DNA of 64,000 nt from Ophiobolus disseminans (GCA_010093685.1 MU006228.1:32057-96056); one strand, 5' to 3'; shown: positions 10,258 through 23,017, counted from the stretch's first letter. Numbers and translations: made by a program. Notes: a model not told the origin generated them from the sequence alone.

Positions 10258-11761
10258 ATGAAGAAATCGAAGATCACGGGTATGTGTCGAATCATGCTCA
10301 CGTGTTTCCTCCACTGACCCAGGAATAGACTTCGACCCCGAGTCCCTCCTCAATCCTGCACCAAGCTCGAGCTCCAACGAACAATCGGATGCCGACCTCT
10401 CAGACGTCGAGGATGCGAATGAAGGGCGCGAACACTACACTGTAGTGGGGAAGAGCAAGCTTAGGCAGAAAGCGGACGCGCCCGACGCGCCGTTGTACAA
10501 AGGACGTACCATCAGTCGCAATGAGCTCGACGACAGCGACAGCGACAGCGACGACCCTTTCGTCAAGGGTTTCAATGAGGACGACAGCGAGGAGGATATT
10601 GATGAAGACGGTGTGAATAGGCTGAAGATTGGCGAGGATGAGAGCGAAGAGGACGACATGGACGGAGAAATGGATCAGGACGACGAGATGGACAGCGCAG
10701 ACGAAGACGACAAAGATGACGAGGGCTCCGGTTCTTCCGACGAAGAGGCAGGTGACGACGCGAATGCTGACGCCTCCGCGGTGCGCAATTTAATGCAGGA
10801 TACCAAGGCCTTCACATCCACGCTTGCTGCTGGGGCACAATCAGACGTCGCGAAGGGACAGGCTGTGAAAACGCAGCGCACGACATTCGATACCCTCCTC
10901 AACACGCGCATCCGGCTCCAAAAAGCGTTGATCTCGACCAACTCTTCGGCCGCCGAACCCTACAAGCAAGCCACGGCACAGGCATCATCCATTCAAGCTG
11001 CTGAAGCTGCCGCCCTAAAGCTTCTTGGCAACCTTACCGACCTTCGTATCTCACTCGAGGAAGCACGAACGGGCTCTAAACGCAAACGTCCAACATTCGA
11101 CACGTCCACTCCATCCTCCGAGATCTGGTCATCCATCTCCAGCTCCGAAAGATCGGCCCTTCCTCACCGCAAAGCCGTTCTCGAGCGCTGGTCCACGAAA
11201 ACCCGCGCCACGACCGTCACAAACGCCAAGAACCGCCTCAACGCATCCGCCACCCAAACTTTGACCGAAGTCCTCGACGCCCAAATGACATCCTCGCATC
11301 TCGTCACACGCACGCAGATACCACGCTCGTGCGCCCCCATACAGTCCAACGCGTCCAACAAGGGCTCCGCGCCGATACCTGAGATCTACGACGACGCCGA
11401 CTTCTACGGGCTCATGCTCAAGGAACTCCTCGAGCAACGCAGCGCCGACAGTGCGAGTGGTGGTGCAGCGGAGTTCGTTGTTGCTGCACCGTGGCAGGTG
11501 GCGCGCGAAGCCAAGACGAAGAAGATCGTGGACACAAAGGCGAGCAAGGGGCGCAGACTGCGATACACGGTGCAAGAGAAGTTGCAAAATTTCATGGCAC
11601 CGGAGGAACGTGGGGAATGGGGCGAGAGGCAGAGAGACGAGTTGTTTAGTAGTTTGTTCGGGCAGAGGATGGCGCTTGGCGAGCAGGATGATGTGGAGAG
11701 TGAGGCGGAGGAGGATGGTGTGGATGCGCAGGAGGCTGGGCTGATGCTGTTCAGGAGTTAG
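10258..11761 (+). CDS. BFR2: Ribosome biogenesis factor BFR2/AATF (Traube family)
   Basis: Nucleolar protein of the AATF/Che-1/Traube family, needed for 18S rRNA processing and 40S subunit assembly. ATG at 10258. Exon 1 is 22 nt, a 43-nt intron (10280-10322, GTATGT...CCCAG) follows, and exon 2 is 10323-11761: 487 codons, 486 aa. The N-terminal third is strongly acidic with Asp/Glu/Ser runs (about residues 20-130), as in orthologues. The AATF middle region (RTTFDTLLNTRIRLQKAL) and the C-terminal Traube part (DDADFYGLMLKELLE, later FMAPEERGEW and LFSSLFGQR) follow. It is divergent to IND1. Confidence 0.9.
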
Positions 11762-12083
11762 TTATGCTTCGTCCAAATTCGAAGAAATCTCCCATCCGAC
11801 TGTTATAGAGAAAGTTCATGTGTAGCAATGGTATGAGATCGAAAAAGATGATCTGTTAATAAACCTACTCCATTCTGCAAGAATTTACATTAACTCGCCC
11901 TGCTATTAGACAAGGCACTCTAATATATTCCCTCGCTTGTGGAAAGACAAGTATCGTTGTTGTTGATCTTAGCGCCCGTTGCCTTGCTTAGTCACATCAT
12001 TTTGCGGCGCAGCATTAGGAGCATTAGCAAAGTGTCCTCCGTTCTCCCATCCGCAACTCTTAGCCACTCACTCCATTTACGAC

Positions 12084-13535
12084 ATGACTTCAATACTCGA
12101 GCTGCCGACGGAACTTCTTACAGCGATTGCGGAAAATGTCCAACAACAGTGTGGGCTTCGTTTCGAGCCATGGCCAACCGTGGCAGGCCCTAGGAATTCT
12201 GTAAAAGCTCTCTTGGACCTCTGTCTTACGTGTTCCGTTCTGCGGAATATTGCACAGTCGGTGGTTTTTAGAACTCTCCACATCCATTACAGGAACACCA
12301 ACCCTGGTAGCACATATCGAAGCCTCGCGCAGACACTTGCTCGCTACCCATCGTTAGCCAAAGAAGGTAGAAGCATTGTGATGGACAGGCACGCATCACG
12401 CGAAACCGAATGGTTCACGGATGAGGACGGCGATTGTGTAGGGCGAGTGGATGACGAGAGCGTATGGAAAGTGGAAGGTCCGAAACTTGCTTTGCCTATG
12501 CTAACGTTACTTTCCAACGTGACGACCTTGCATCTTCGCGGTTGCACATTCCTACCGGCTGAGGATGCTTCCCATCTTGGTACCCTACTCCGTGGCACGT
12601 CTTCCGTCACCAACGGTCCCATTCTATTGCCGCAACTACGTACGCTCTACATCAGCCCAGAAATTGGCGGCGGAGACGGCGTTGTCCGCATCGCTGACTA
12701 CGTACCTTTTCTCCGTCATCACGGACTGCATGAGGTCAACATCTACTGTGGTGTTCTACTGAGCAATCTCGGGCCTTGGAAACTTGCAGATTCTGATCGA
12801 CTTCCTCCCAACAGTCTTACCATTTCGAAAATGAGTCTTGTTGGATGTTTACTTGACTTTACGTCGGCTTGCATGCTGTTGGAGGCATGCAGTCGCTTAA
12901 GGTCACTGTCGTACAGTCAGCTAGACAATGACATTGAAGATATACTCGAAGTTCTGCAGGCGGAGAACACAGCAACCATTCAATCTTACAAGCCCTCGAT
13001 TCTGGGCCCTCAGACTCTTACTACAGCCCTCGAATCTTGTAAAGATACCCTCGAGGACCTTCAAATTCACTTCCGAGGCCTAAAAGGCCAGCCACTAGAT
13101 GCCAACATCAAATTTGTAGGGCTCCGAAGTTTCGACCTTCTTGGTTCTCTAACCATTCAGACTCGCCACATGGGCAACTTTTCAAGTTTACCTCCAGCCT
13201 TGAAACACTTGAGACTTTTATTCAGGAACACATCGCGATACCCAGCGAAGCTGCTCCCTCGAGATGTTGCAGATCTCGTCCGTGGAGCCGCAGATTCTCG
13301 GAACAAACGGTGCCTCCTGTTGCAAAGCGTGGTCTTTGAAGGTTCCTTCAAAAAGGAGGAATGGCGCAGCGACGCAGCTTTTCTTCCAAAGTCGGCAGCC
13401 GATAGATGGGTGATTCAAGCGGATGTTAAGGCCTCTCCATACCTGGTGTGGCACTTGGGCGATGTTGAATTCATCTTGAGACGCACTTCATTGCCGGAAG
13501 ATGGGAACTGGCTTTGGACACTCACCCAGAGGTAG
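12084..13535 (+). CDS. F-box/LRR-like hypothetical protein
   Basis: Single-exon frame of 484 codons. ATG 12084 is chosen because it directly precedes MTSILELPTELLTAIAE, the usual F-box beginning; the frame opens further upstream without conserved sequence. Later stretches with regularly spaced Leu (LPMLTLLSNVTTLHLRGC, LPQLRTLYISPE, LPPALKHLRLLF) look like degenerate leucine-rich repeats. Such proteins are presumed substrate adaptors of SCF ubiquitin ligases, but the target is unknown and the F-box is weak by eye. Confidence 0.7.
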   Translation: MTSILELPTELLTAIAENVQQQCGLRFEPWPTVAGPRNSVKALLDLCLTCSVLRNIAQSVVFRTLHIHYRNTNPGSTYRSLAQTLARYPSLAKEGRSIVMDRHASRETEWFTDEDGDCVGRVDDESVWKVEGPKLALPMLTLLSNVTTLHLRGCTFLPAEDASHLGTLLRGTSSVTNGPILLPQLRTLYISPEIGGGDGVVRIADYVPFLRHHGLHEVNIYCGVLLSNLGPWKLADSDRLPPNSLTISKMSLVGCLLDFTSACMLLEACSRLRSLSYSQLDNDIEDILEVLQAENTATIQSYKPSILGPQTLTTALESCKDTLEDLQIHFRGLKGQPLDANIKFVGLRSFDLLGSLTIQTRHMGNFSSLPPALKHLRLLFRNTSRYPAKLLPRDVADLVRGAADSRNKRCLLLQSVVFEGSFKKEEWRSDAAFLPKSAADRWVIQADVKASPYLVWHLGDVEFILRRTSLPEDGNWLWTLTQR

Positions 13536-15332
13536 CATTGGAATTCTTTCCAAGACCGTTGGCGGATAGATAGAGCATAGGATCTAGAGCAAGCCGCCTA
13601 GTCTCATAGTCGTAAGGTTAATACTTCTGATGCTCCGATTCATTTGGTCTGAACATGCTCGCCTTTATCATATGGCTCAGTGTTGAGGTAGTGAGACGCA
13701 CGAATAACATTTTCAATGGTGAATTTCCACATATGGCTTCGATGTACCAGCGCTCTTAAGGTACATTTGACTCTGAATAAGATCACTGCTATAATCGAAG
13801 ATAGATAAAGAGGTTGAAGACATTGCGATGGAGACTCACGTGAGAAAGCGCATCTTTCGTCACTTTTGCGCGTGCGATAGCGAGGCAAAATGTTTGGTGA
13901 TTAGTTATAGATTGTTCCTGTCACCAATCCGTACTAAAAAATGAGACCATTTTGTGTTCGCAAACACTTTTTGGCGTAGTCCTGGCTATCCTCGGCTCCA
14001 GAACAGTCTCATGTTTTGTTACGGGGTGGTGCTGTATTACAAAGGGCGCACAGCTAGATCGAAGTCGTTCAAGGTATGGCCACTCTGTGAGCATCTACTG
14101 AACCATCCAGGTACCGATATGGTAGCCTAAATAAGGCGGGGTGGCCCGCAGCAAGTCGGCGGCTACAGTGCAAAATCAGTTGGATGCGCATTGCTGAAAG
14201 TGTTAACGATTAAGCGTTGGGAAAGAGAACGTGCGCGGGCGGGCCTTTCCACCTGCAGGTGAGGCCTCTTGATGATCCCCGACGGCACAGTACGGGGCAG
14301 ACACAGCCTTGCGAACCCTTCGCACCTTGCTGGCGATCGGATCAGTGTCGGCGCTTCTTCGAAGTTTCACAGTGAATCAATTACTAGCCGCTGAGGATAA
14401 TGTCGGTTGCATCGGAGGCGACCGGAGACACAAAAACCGCAGCGAGGCAGGCACTCCTGTGCCGCACGACTGCCTCACGCGACTGACACAATCAGCAAGC
14501 AGTGACAGCATGCCATTTCTTCGTTCTATCGCTGGAACTTACCAATACATCGATTCGACATCAAGTCATTCGTCCTGGGAAAACACTACGTCAGCTTTAC
14601 CGAAAGAAGGTATACGTCGATAGGACGCGAACGGTTACACCATTCACAGCAAGATCCGAACACTTAAGCCCGTCCTTCACGCAGCCATCAAAAACATAAC
14701 TGCACCCAACTATGCAAAACATGGTCATGTTTCCAGCATATCCTTGCATGAAACGATGGCACCCGATCATGGTCGCCGTTCTTCGGCCTCTCACTGTTGA
14801 TGACAGATGGCAGTCATCAACTGTCCGTGCCTTTCGAGAACAATGGATCAATAAGCCATACCTCATGTGCCGCAATGGTGTGTGCCTTGCCGGAAGTTAT
14901 CTCAGGTCTACTATCAATACATCCTCCTGGTCACGTCTATTTGCCGCATCCGAATTTGGCAGTAAGCCAAGTCATATACGGCGTCAACTGCCTTTGCAAA
15001 GCCCGTTGAAGAAGAACAGTTTGGACGGACAGACCGGATCGTGAGCCACATCGTGAGATCCTGTAGCATGATGTTCGTTGACAACGGTGCCTCATCTCTT
15101 GACTTTGTCAAATCGAGGCGCAGTTGTAAGAGATTGAGGGTTGAAATCCTTGGGCGCTTCCGTTGATGTAGCGTCAAGTTCATACGGGGTTGCATTATGC
15201 TCGGCAGACCTGGGCATAGATCAGATATGCACTCACGAAGTTGCATGAGAGGTTGATTCATCAGAGGCTCTTCCAAATTTCTACAACATTTTTTTCTTCA
15301 TAACACAAACAGTTTCCGTCATCAGCTCGAAA
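13536..15332. other. Gene-free stretch
   Basis: About 1.8 kb in which I see no convincing gene on either strand. Short frames (for example 14309-14623 and 14914-15276) lack ATG starts, domain-like composition or splice partners. The last few hundred bases should contain the promoter of the 15333 gene. No repeat or transposon end was recognised. Confidence 0.45.
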
Positions 15333-18300
15333 ATGCGACTTCGTTGCTACGCCTCTGCTGGGGTGTTCATAGCAGGCTTCTTCATCTCCGTTGTGGACTG
15401 TCGCGCAGTGGTCCGCGATGGGATAGGACAGCAACTCGATTTGGAGGAACATGAAGAGGCGCACTGGAGTGGCAATGCTCCGCTCATATTCAATTCGACA
15501 TCGTACTCCTCTCCTTCGACTTCCATTCTAGGGCGTCGGCAAAACACCAAAATCGAATGGCTCAGAATCTTACCGTTAGGAGCATCGATTGTTGCAGGCA
15601 AAACGTCTATTCCTGAGGACGGCTTTCGCAAGCCGTTACGCGACCACTTACGTTCTGTTGGGTTCAAGGTCAACATGGTTGGTTATCAGTATGTATCATC
15701 CTTATTACCTTGGTACAGTAACCATTGCTGCGATGGACTAATGCCGATATGAATAGATTCAATACTAAAGGTAGCATGCGAGATGGACAACACGAAGGCC
15801 ACCCAGGACATCGCATCGACCAGATCACCCAAAATCTCGACAGATCTGCTGGAAGCAAGCCTAACGTTTATCTAATCAACGCGGGTACGAATGACTGTCA
15901 ACAGAACTATCTCAAGATGGAAGGCGCAACTGGGCGTCTTGATAGCCTCCTCAAGAAGGCATGGGATCTATCTGGCGAAGCAACAATTATTCTCTCGACG
16001 CTTCTGCCGTCGAGCAACGAGGACAGCAACCCTGGGTCAAATGAAAGGGTGAATGCACTAAACAATGAGATTAGAGATTGTATGTATTCTCAAAACGCTC
16101 ACAACCTTCCATGTCTATTTATGCAATGGCTAATGATCTTGTCGTAGTGGCACGGAGACTGAAGGGTGCTGGCCGCCGTATTCAGTTAGCAGATATGAAC
16201 GATGGTGAGTATACGAAGACGTGTTGGGCTGTATCGAAATGAGGCTGACAATGTTGTTAGGCTTCATCACGCAGACTGATCTCGTCGATGGAGTACATCC
16301 AAATGGACTGGGCTACCGAAAAATGGCCGCAGTCTGGTTGGCAGCAATCAAGCAAGCAGGTTATGAAAAAATGCTCCAGAATCCCGGAGACAATGGTACG
16401 CCAGACGATGCACCTGCAAATTCGTGCGACAAGATTCCTGGCTATGCGGACGGACCCCACAAGACACAGAAAGGTTACGGCTTTGACGATGGTCCGTACG
16501 TGCACAAAGGCACGCCTATGGGACCAACAAGCATAGAGAGCATAACGTTCTCTGGGCGCGACAAAGGCAGGGCGAATCGAGTGGCCTTTGGCCAAATGGT
16601 CAATAAAGGTGGCAATCCAGACCCCAGGGGCGCGCTTGACGATCTGATTCTCTGGCGAAGAGAACGCGAATCCGAGTTCACGATCGAAGCCTTCGTCTAT
16701 CTCAACAACGGCGATGGAACCTTTGACCATGCATTGAAAATCGCCAACCCGTTTCAGTGTGCATCACTTGACATTCGATGGATCGACATGAACGGCGACT
16801 TTCTAGACGATTATGTTTGCGTACGGGACGATGGTCATCTCAGTGTAGCCATTAATAGTGGCCTCGACGAGAAAGGTAGTCCACAATTCAAGGGTATTGT
16901 GTTTGATGTGCCAGCTCATGCTGGCTATGAGGGAAAACACGTTCGACTTGGGGACATTGACGGCGACGGAAGAACAGACTATTGTCTCATCGGTGATGAT
17001 GGTGTTACCAAATGCTGGCGCAACGGTGGCCTCGGTGAGAGCGCAGCTTACTGGCAGGATTTTGGGATCGTATTCACTCCGAAAGGTAAAGGCGACATAC
17101 GTGGAACGCGCTTCATCGATATCAATGGTGACGGTCGCTCTGACTGGATTTGGGTTGGCGACTCTGGAGAAACGGACATCTACACCAACATGAGAGGTCC
17201 TCGGAGTGTTGTTCCTAATTGGCTCCATGCTACCGCTTCCCATGGAGGGATGGGAAAACCTGGAGTTCGCGACTATGTTCATTTCGCTCGAATCTACCCA
17301 AAGGATACAACTGGCCGTCGAGATTATGTTTGGGTGGAAGCAAAAGACGCTGGCGCAGAACAAGTCGATCATTACCTTCACATCTGGCGAAATGATGGCA
17401 GCGGCGGTACTCAGCACAAAAGCGATTGGAACAGGTACTGCGATGTTTCGGGAGATGGAAAAGACGACTACCTGCAGATCCGACCGAATGGAGACGTCGA
17501 AATGTGGGGAAATATTGCGAACCCGCCCGAATGGAACATCCGAAACATTGTCACCAACATCGGGCGAGTAGATCCAAAGTTTGTCCATTTCGCTGACTGG
17601 GTAAGCTCAAGAACTATGCGGACATCATGTGCGACCACAATACTGACAACTCCAGGATGGCGACGGCAAATGCGATATTATCAGAGTAGCGCCACACGAT
17701 GGAACACTAACCTTGATTCTAAACACGTACGATAAGGCTGGCGGAGCAATCACCTGGGGAAGCCCCCTCTCAGTTCCCAAAGGTTCCTTTGATTGTGTCA
17801 AACAAAGGTGGTCTCTGGGTATTTTCGATGTCGCTGTACGCTTCGCAGATCTAAATGGTGATGGAAGGTATGATTCCCTAGCTTCCATACCGACGTGTTG
17901 CTGCAAGCAGTGCTTTGTAGCCTGCTTTCGGTCTGGCCCAATTGAGCTAACACTAAACAGGGCTGACTACATCTGCATGGATCCCGATGGGCGGACGGAA
18001 GGTGAGTGTTTCTTGAGTTGGACGGGCAATTTGCTAAGATAACGATACCAGCGACTTTGAACCTTGGTGGCACTGGTGGCTACCACACTTCACATCTGAA
18101 ACAAATAAAATTTTCGGAGAACAAAGACCGTGCGGATCATAGATTCGCTGACGTCAGTAATGCCACACAACCTCTCGATACGCAGCTAACAGTCATACAG
18201 GTTAACGGTAAGATTGCCTGTAACACTTTGCTATTGAATGAGAGTGCTGACATATGTCCGCAATTATGCAGGAGATGGAAGGTCAGTATATCCCGTCTCT

Positions 18301-20305
18301 TTGCGGCTTTTCTAACTGACCACAGAGCCGATTTCCTTTGGACAGACAAGTGGACTGGTGACGTTCACGTCTGGTACAACGAAGGCGTGAAGTACGAAGG
18401 GGACCGTGAGGACTTGCAAGGAAGTATCATCGAATGGACGCCCAAGGGAAAGCTTTACAACGGCGTTGATGCAGGACCAAACGAATATTTCATGGACTAC
18501 GGTATGTTTGACGGCTCTGGCGTTGAACTTAGCTAATATTTATCTAGATGGAGGTGAGCGATCTACTGGCAGTCAGTTCTGCGACGCAGCTAACTCCCTC
18601 AGATGGCCGAGCCGACCTCCTCAGAGTCAACCCCACGGATAACAGTGCCGAGGTATGTACTCATAGTTTGACCCTTTGCGCGATCGGTGCTACAAGATCT
18701 GGAGTCATTGTGTGAGTGTGTACTGACCGTTGGAAGGTGTGGTACAACAACTGCAGTGGCGGCGGCACCGGTGGGGACGACGATAAAATGGAACCAAGTC
18801 TTCCATCGTATAAAACTGTACTCACTTGCAAGCCCAGGAGTCTGGACCTGTGCACTGCCATTGTCGGCTTCTGCGAGAAACCGGACCATCACGAGCCGTC
18901 TGACTCGCCTCTATCATCTCATTGGGCGCCTCCTGATCGGTCTATAAAGTTATTACGTCGGGGAGGCCATGCTCCTAAGGAAGCTCAACTTGGCAACAAC
19001 CAGTTGATGAGATTGTTCTTTTTGTCGTACCCTGGATTCAGCGCTTTGATGCACCTGCATCGCGACTTTCCGAACCAAGTGACACGACGTATCTGGCGCT
19101 TCATCCAACGAAATTGCCAAAGTGATGACCCAGTGGACTCTTCCGGGCAAATGCCGGTGATTGACGACCCAGACACAGTGTATGAACGGCCTGATGATGT
19201 TAATCTTCAGGTAGAGCATATACTTGATGTAAGTTTTCGAAGTTTACAATAGATCCGTGGCTGAATATCTTGCAGCGCCAAATTATGCAACTGTGGGGTG
19301 CGGACATGGGAAATGCGCGGCTTCGGTCGGGACGGACCATCAACCTTCCAGCCATTCCTCGAAACTTCCTTGCCAAGCACGGAACATGGGAGCAGAGTTT
19401 CACGGCGCTCGGTCTAGCACCACCAGTGAGTCCTACAGCAGTACACTGGAATCCAGAAGCTTCTGCTCCATTGCCCAATGCACCCGATATACCCAGTGAT
19501 CGGATAATGTAAGTCCATGGAACACCAACATCCGTCACCCGACAGCGGCTGACCCTAATGTAGGCAGTGTTTCGGCACCGATCAAAACCCCTATCCTCTG
19601 ATGCTTGTCGATGCTGAAATCAACGGCCCCAAGGGCAAGATTTTCGGTTTGAAACAGCCCGTCGACAAGAAGATAATTGAGCAGCGATCTCGACGCGCAC
19701 TTGCCACGCTCGATGAGGATGACTTTCATCTACTGTTCGACGGCGTTCTTGCTGTAAGTTTGAAGATTTTTTACTTCCGATTTGTCATAGACAAATGCTG
19801 ATAGCACGACACCCCCATAGGCCTTTGCAGTGTTTGATTACATAAACGATCCCGAAGCTACAGCACGATTCAATCAAGTCCGAAACAACATCCGGTTGCA
19901 ATTTGGCCACATCGAGCTTGTGACGGGCCAGCAAAATCTCATGGCATGGTGGGATGCATGGTCCAACGACTTTTTCGAAGAAGTCGGGAGTACGTACTAC
20001 ACCCCCATGAGCGTGCGACACGGCTACTAACCGTACCCGTAGGAACAGCACGAACATGGGTCATCGAAGCGCTCGAGCATGCATTCCGTCCCTTTGTCGA
20101 ACTTGACGAAGCCGGCGACAGGCATCCTCTCCACGATGAGACCTTTGCCCTTTTTGAGAGATGGATCGCCGAGCGTGTGCCACGTATGACTCTACCAGGA
20201 GACAACTCCATGCAAAATCCAGAAAGTCCTGGAAGCCCAGGAAGTCCAGACAGCAGCAAGAAGGCTATCGCGGCTCGGAACAACATGAAAGTCACTACGG
20301 GTTAG
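15333..20305 (+). CDS. Secreted SGNH hydrolase-FG-GAP protein with class V chitinase-type tail, 17 exons
   Basis: Exons: 15333-15688, 15757-16079, 16148-16204, 16261-17600, 17656-17867, 17961-18001, 18052-18152, 18201-18207, 18272-18281, 18326-18501, 18548-18553, 18603-18652, 18737-19228, 19276-19508, 19564-19753, 19821-19989, 20043-20305. They sum to 4026 nt (1341 aa) with no internal stop. Order of parts: signal peptide (MRLRCYASAGVFIAGFFIS); SGNH esterase domain (Ser block LPLGASIVAG near 80, AGTND near 161, DGVHPNGLGY near 255); eight FG-GAP/VCBS repeats with DxNGDGR-type Ca-binding loops (about 320-895); a short linker; and a C-terminal region (about 960-1341) that I recall from fungal class V chitinase tails (IPSDRIMQCFGTDQNP, DAEINGPKGKIFG). 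It probably acts outside the cell on a polysaccharide or its esters. Three micro-exons (7, 10 and 6 nt) encode parts of the loops. The tail assignment is from memory. Confidence 0.8.
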
Positions 20306-20551
20306 ACCTAAATAGAAAGCCTGTATATCCTCAGTGTTATGAAGGCTATAAGAATATATAACAAGGCTGTAAAGGTAGACACGAGAACGTTAAAGCGTTG
20401 CAGTTTCTGGTTAATAATGTAGTAGCTGCGGGCTAACACTAGATACGAGCTCCTACGTACTCCGCTTCGCAAGGCTGAGAAGAACCTCGACACATTCGGG
20501 GCTTCCCATTCCGGCGATGGCTTCAAACGATCTTATCGAACTCGCAGTCCT

Positions 20552-23017
20552 TTAAACAAGGTAAAAGACTTCTTCTTCGCCCCGGAAGTCACCACTCCGC
20601 TCATCAAATGCCTCTCCATGCATGAAGTCTTCGAGGAAAGACTCGCCCACAAATGTATATGTCTCTCCATCGTCTCCCGGCCTCAGAATGTACGGCACCA
20701 TGCCGCCATACAGAATCACCACCACATCACCGACCCTGGCACCACTCGGACGCAACCCCTTGTGTCCATCCGCTGTAGTAAACACAGGTTTCCCATGACT
20801 TGGAAGATACGGCTCCTTCGCACCTTCCAGGGCTGTATAGTGCGCACTAAGATGTCGAGTAAAGACGCGTTGCAGAGTGTCGAGACTAGCCGTATTCGTG
20901 AGCGCACCATCGGGAGGTGCGTGTGTGAAGGTCTGCCACAGCCATCTGTAGCCCGCGGGATCAAAGATTTGGAAATATGCGGCGAGCAAGGGCGAGGCAG
21001 TATAGCTTTGTGGTATGGGAAAGACATCGAAGGCGATGATGGTGCTAATGCGGATACCTTTCAACGCTAGTGTGGGTCACGTTGGTGAGTCGGAAGTGTG
21101 AATTGACTCTAGCAACTCGGTGTCAACGGCGTGGTCTCCACAGACGCGGTACTCGACAGGGTCGATGAGACTAAGGCTTGCACGTGCCCAGCTGCTGTCG
21201 CCATTGTACCAGAGGGTCCAACTTGGTCGGTCATTGTCATCTCTGTCGTGCGAAAGGTGACTTTCAAGGTTCATCCAAGTTCGACCGTGTAGCGTATGCA
21301 CAGTCGACAGGATCCTTAGTGACTTGTGCTCTTTGATCCACCAAATTGTAAAGTCGGCGTAGACCTTCGCGGTACTTTTTATGTAGTCCGGTCGTGTCAA
21401 GTCAGGCAAGCGAGGAATGTCGTATGTCTCCCTGCCGAAGACAAGCAGCGCGAAGAGTCGATCTCAAGGATCCATAGCACGCATGTCCAAGCCGCATATT
21501 ACGACCGTCAAAATGTCGCGCCGCGGTTGAGGTCGACCGACCAAGTGAGGGTTGTGACGTTTTGAGTCAGCAGCAAATAGTTCTGTCCAGGCCCCCGGCA
21601 TCAAGTTGCTCCGTTTTGACCGGTTAAAGTTGTAAAGACAAATGTTGGCCTGCATGATCGTCCACCACGGGAGTTCAACATCACCACAAATGACTGATAC
21701 CGGCTGTTGTTCTCCCTGTCGTTCAGATATAATTGCCGACGATGCACTCCACACCTCTTGTAGTACCCAAACGCGTTGGAACCACAGTCGCAGGAAAGGT
21801 CGATCTGGGAAGTAAACCGGAAACGTGTACTTTCCGTCCTGGAAAAACCGGTCATGTGTATCCCCCGGTTTCAGACTCGGTCCCTTCTTGGAGTCGTCCT
21901 CAACGTCGAGATCCCGACCGTACTTGCTGGCGGTCTTGGAAAACATCTCGAGATCGTTCCTTATGGGATCCTTCTCACCTAGTTCTCCCAACCAAACACG
22001 TACTGCTTGCGCTGCACTGTAAATCTTACCCATAAGGGCCACTTGTTCTGCGCGCTCCTTTGGGTTTGTCTGATTAATACACAAAAGATCAATCCAGAAT
22101 ATGCGCGGAGTATCATCCTGACGCAAGCGCAGCAAGGCGCTGTGTAGGTTGCCACTTATCATGACTTTGGTAATGTCCATTGTTCTTCCGTTGGTGACCA
22201 TGATGGGTCTGGAGTCCGTCATATCACCTCAGGTGTACGATAAAGCCTCGAAATGAGTGTGATGTAAATCTGTGAGCATCGTGTGTTCGACAGAGAGGTG
22301 CGGCAGGTCGTCATGCGGATTTGCGCTTCGAGGCGCAATGACAACGAGTCGGATCTCTTCGCGGTCAGTTTCCAGAGGCTTATAGTGCTTGTATGTGTCC
22401 TCTGAAAATCTCATATCGAAGGTGGAATCCACATCGATCGTGTCCACCCACACTTCTATGTTCGCCTCCCAGGTGTAGTTGACCCAGGCAGCGTGATATG
22501 CCCGTGGCACGATTTGTATAGCGTCGCCACCCCTTATTGCGCCTATCCATTGGGAGGGAATCATGCCTGTTTCATCGCTGAGGGTATAGTCCATGTCTGC
22601 ACAATACGTTGATTCATCGCGGTAGTCCCAACTCACAATGTGTCTCACGAAATGTGGCGTAGCGCGGAGAGCATGATGCAGCATCACGCGATTGATACGA
22701 TCTTGGCCATTTGTGTCCACGACAGAAGCCTCGAACTATGCTTGAGCATCCCAGTACGTGCCATTGTGTTCAGGATAATGGCTTGTATAGCCTTGGTCGC
22801 GCGACACCGTTGTAAAGACAACTCTACGGACAAGGACGCGCTTTCCGGGCTGATCTTTCGGTATGGGTAGAGATATATATGGGCGGTCCGGACAGTGTTC
22901 GCATGTGCTCGTAAAGCATTCGTGTGTCGTTGTGAGGCGTTCCCATGATGGTAATATCGCATACTGCTGTTGCCCTGGTCGGGGATAGAGAGTCTTTGTC
23001 TCGGCGTTCGAGGACAT
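20552..23017 (-). pseudogene. HET-domain protein, four in-frame stops
   Basis: One uninterrupted frame of 822 codons, from ATG 23017 to the stop at 20552, contains four stops and no frameshift: TAG 22738-22736, TGA 22231-22229, TGA 21466-21464 and TGA 21079-21077. HET proteins trigger cell death after fusion of incompatible hyphae. Visible motifs are FEALSYT-stop-GD (the stop replaces Trp of the invariant YxWG), IFWIDLLCINQ, and LWFQRVWVLQEVW. The C-terminal part has the usual GDVVVILYGGMVPYILRP and FVGESFLEDFMHGEA. All four stops can come from single transitions (Gln, Trp or Arg codons), so loss is recent relative to the otherwise clean frame. Three of four are TGA, unlike the RIP pattern of the pogo element. 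Confidence 0.8.

Noticed and set aside
14309..14623. 104-codon frame as a secreted protein
   Set aside because: It starts at TTG, and the apparent hydrophobic start is not followed by protein-like sequence. No splice partners.
20618..21070. Plus-strand frame opposite the HET gene
   Set aside because: It is an antisense shadow of the HET C-terminal coding frame.
20552..23017. Stop-codon readthrough or selenocysteine in the HET frame
   Set aside because: Four stops of two types at conserved positions without any known recoding element; simple inactivation explains them.
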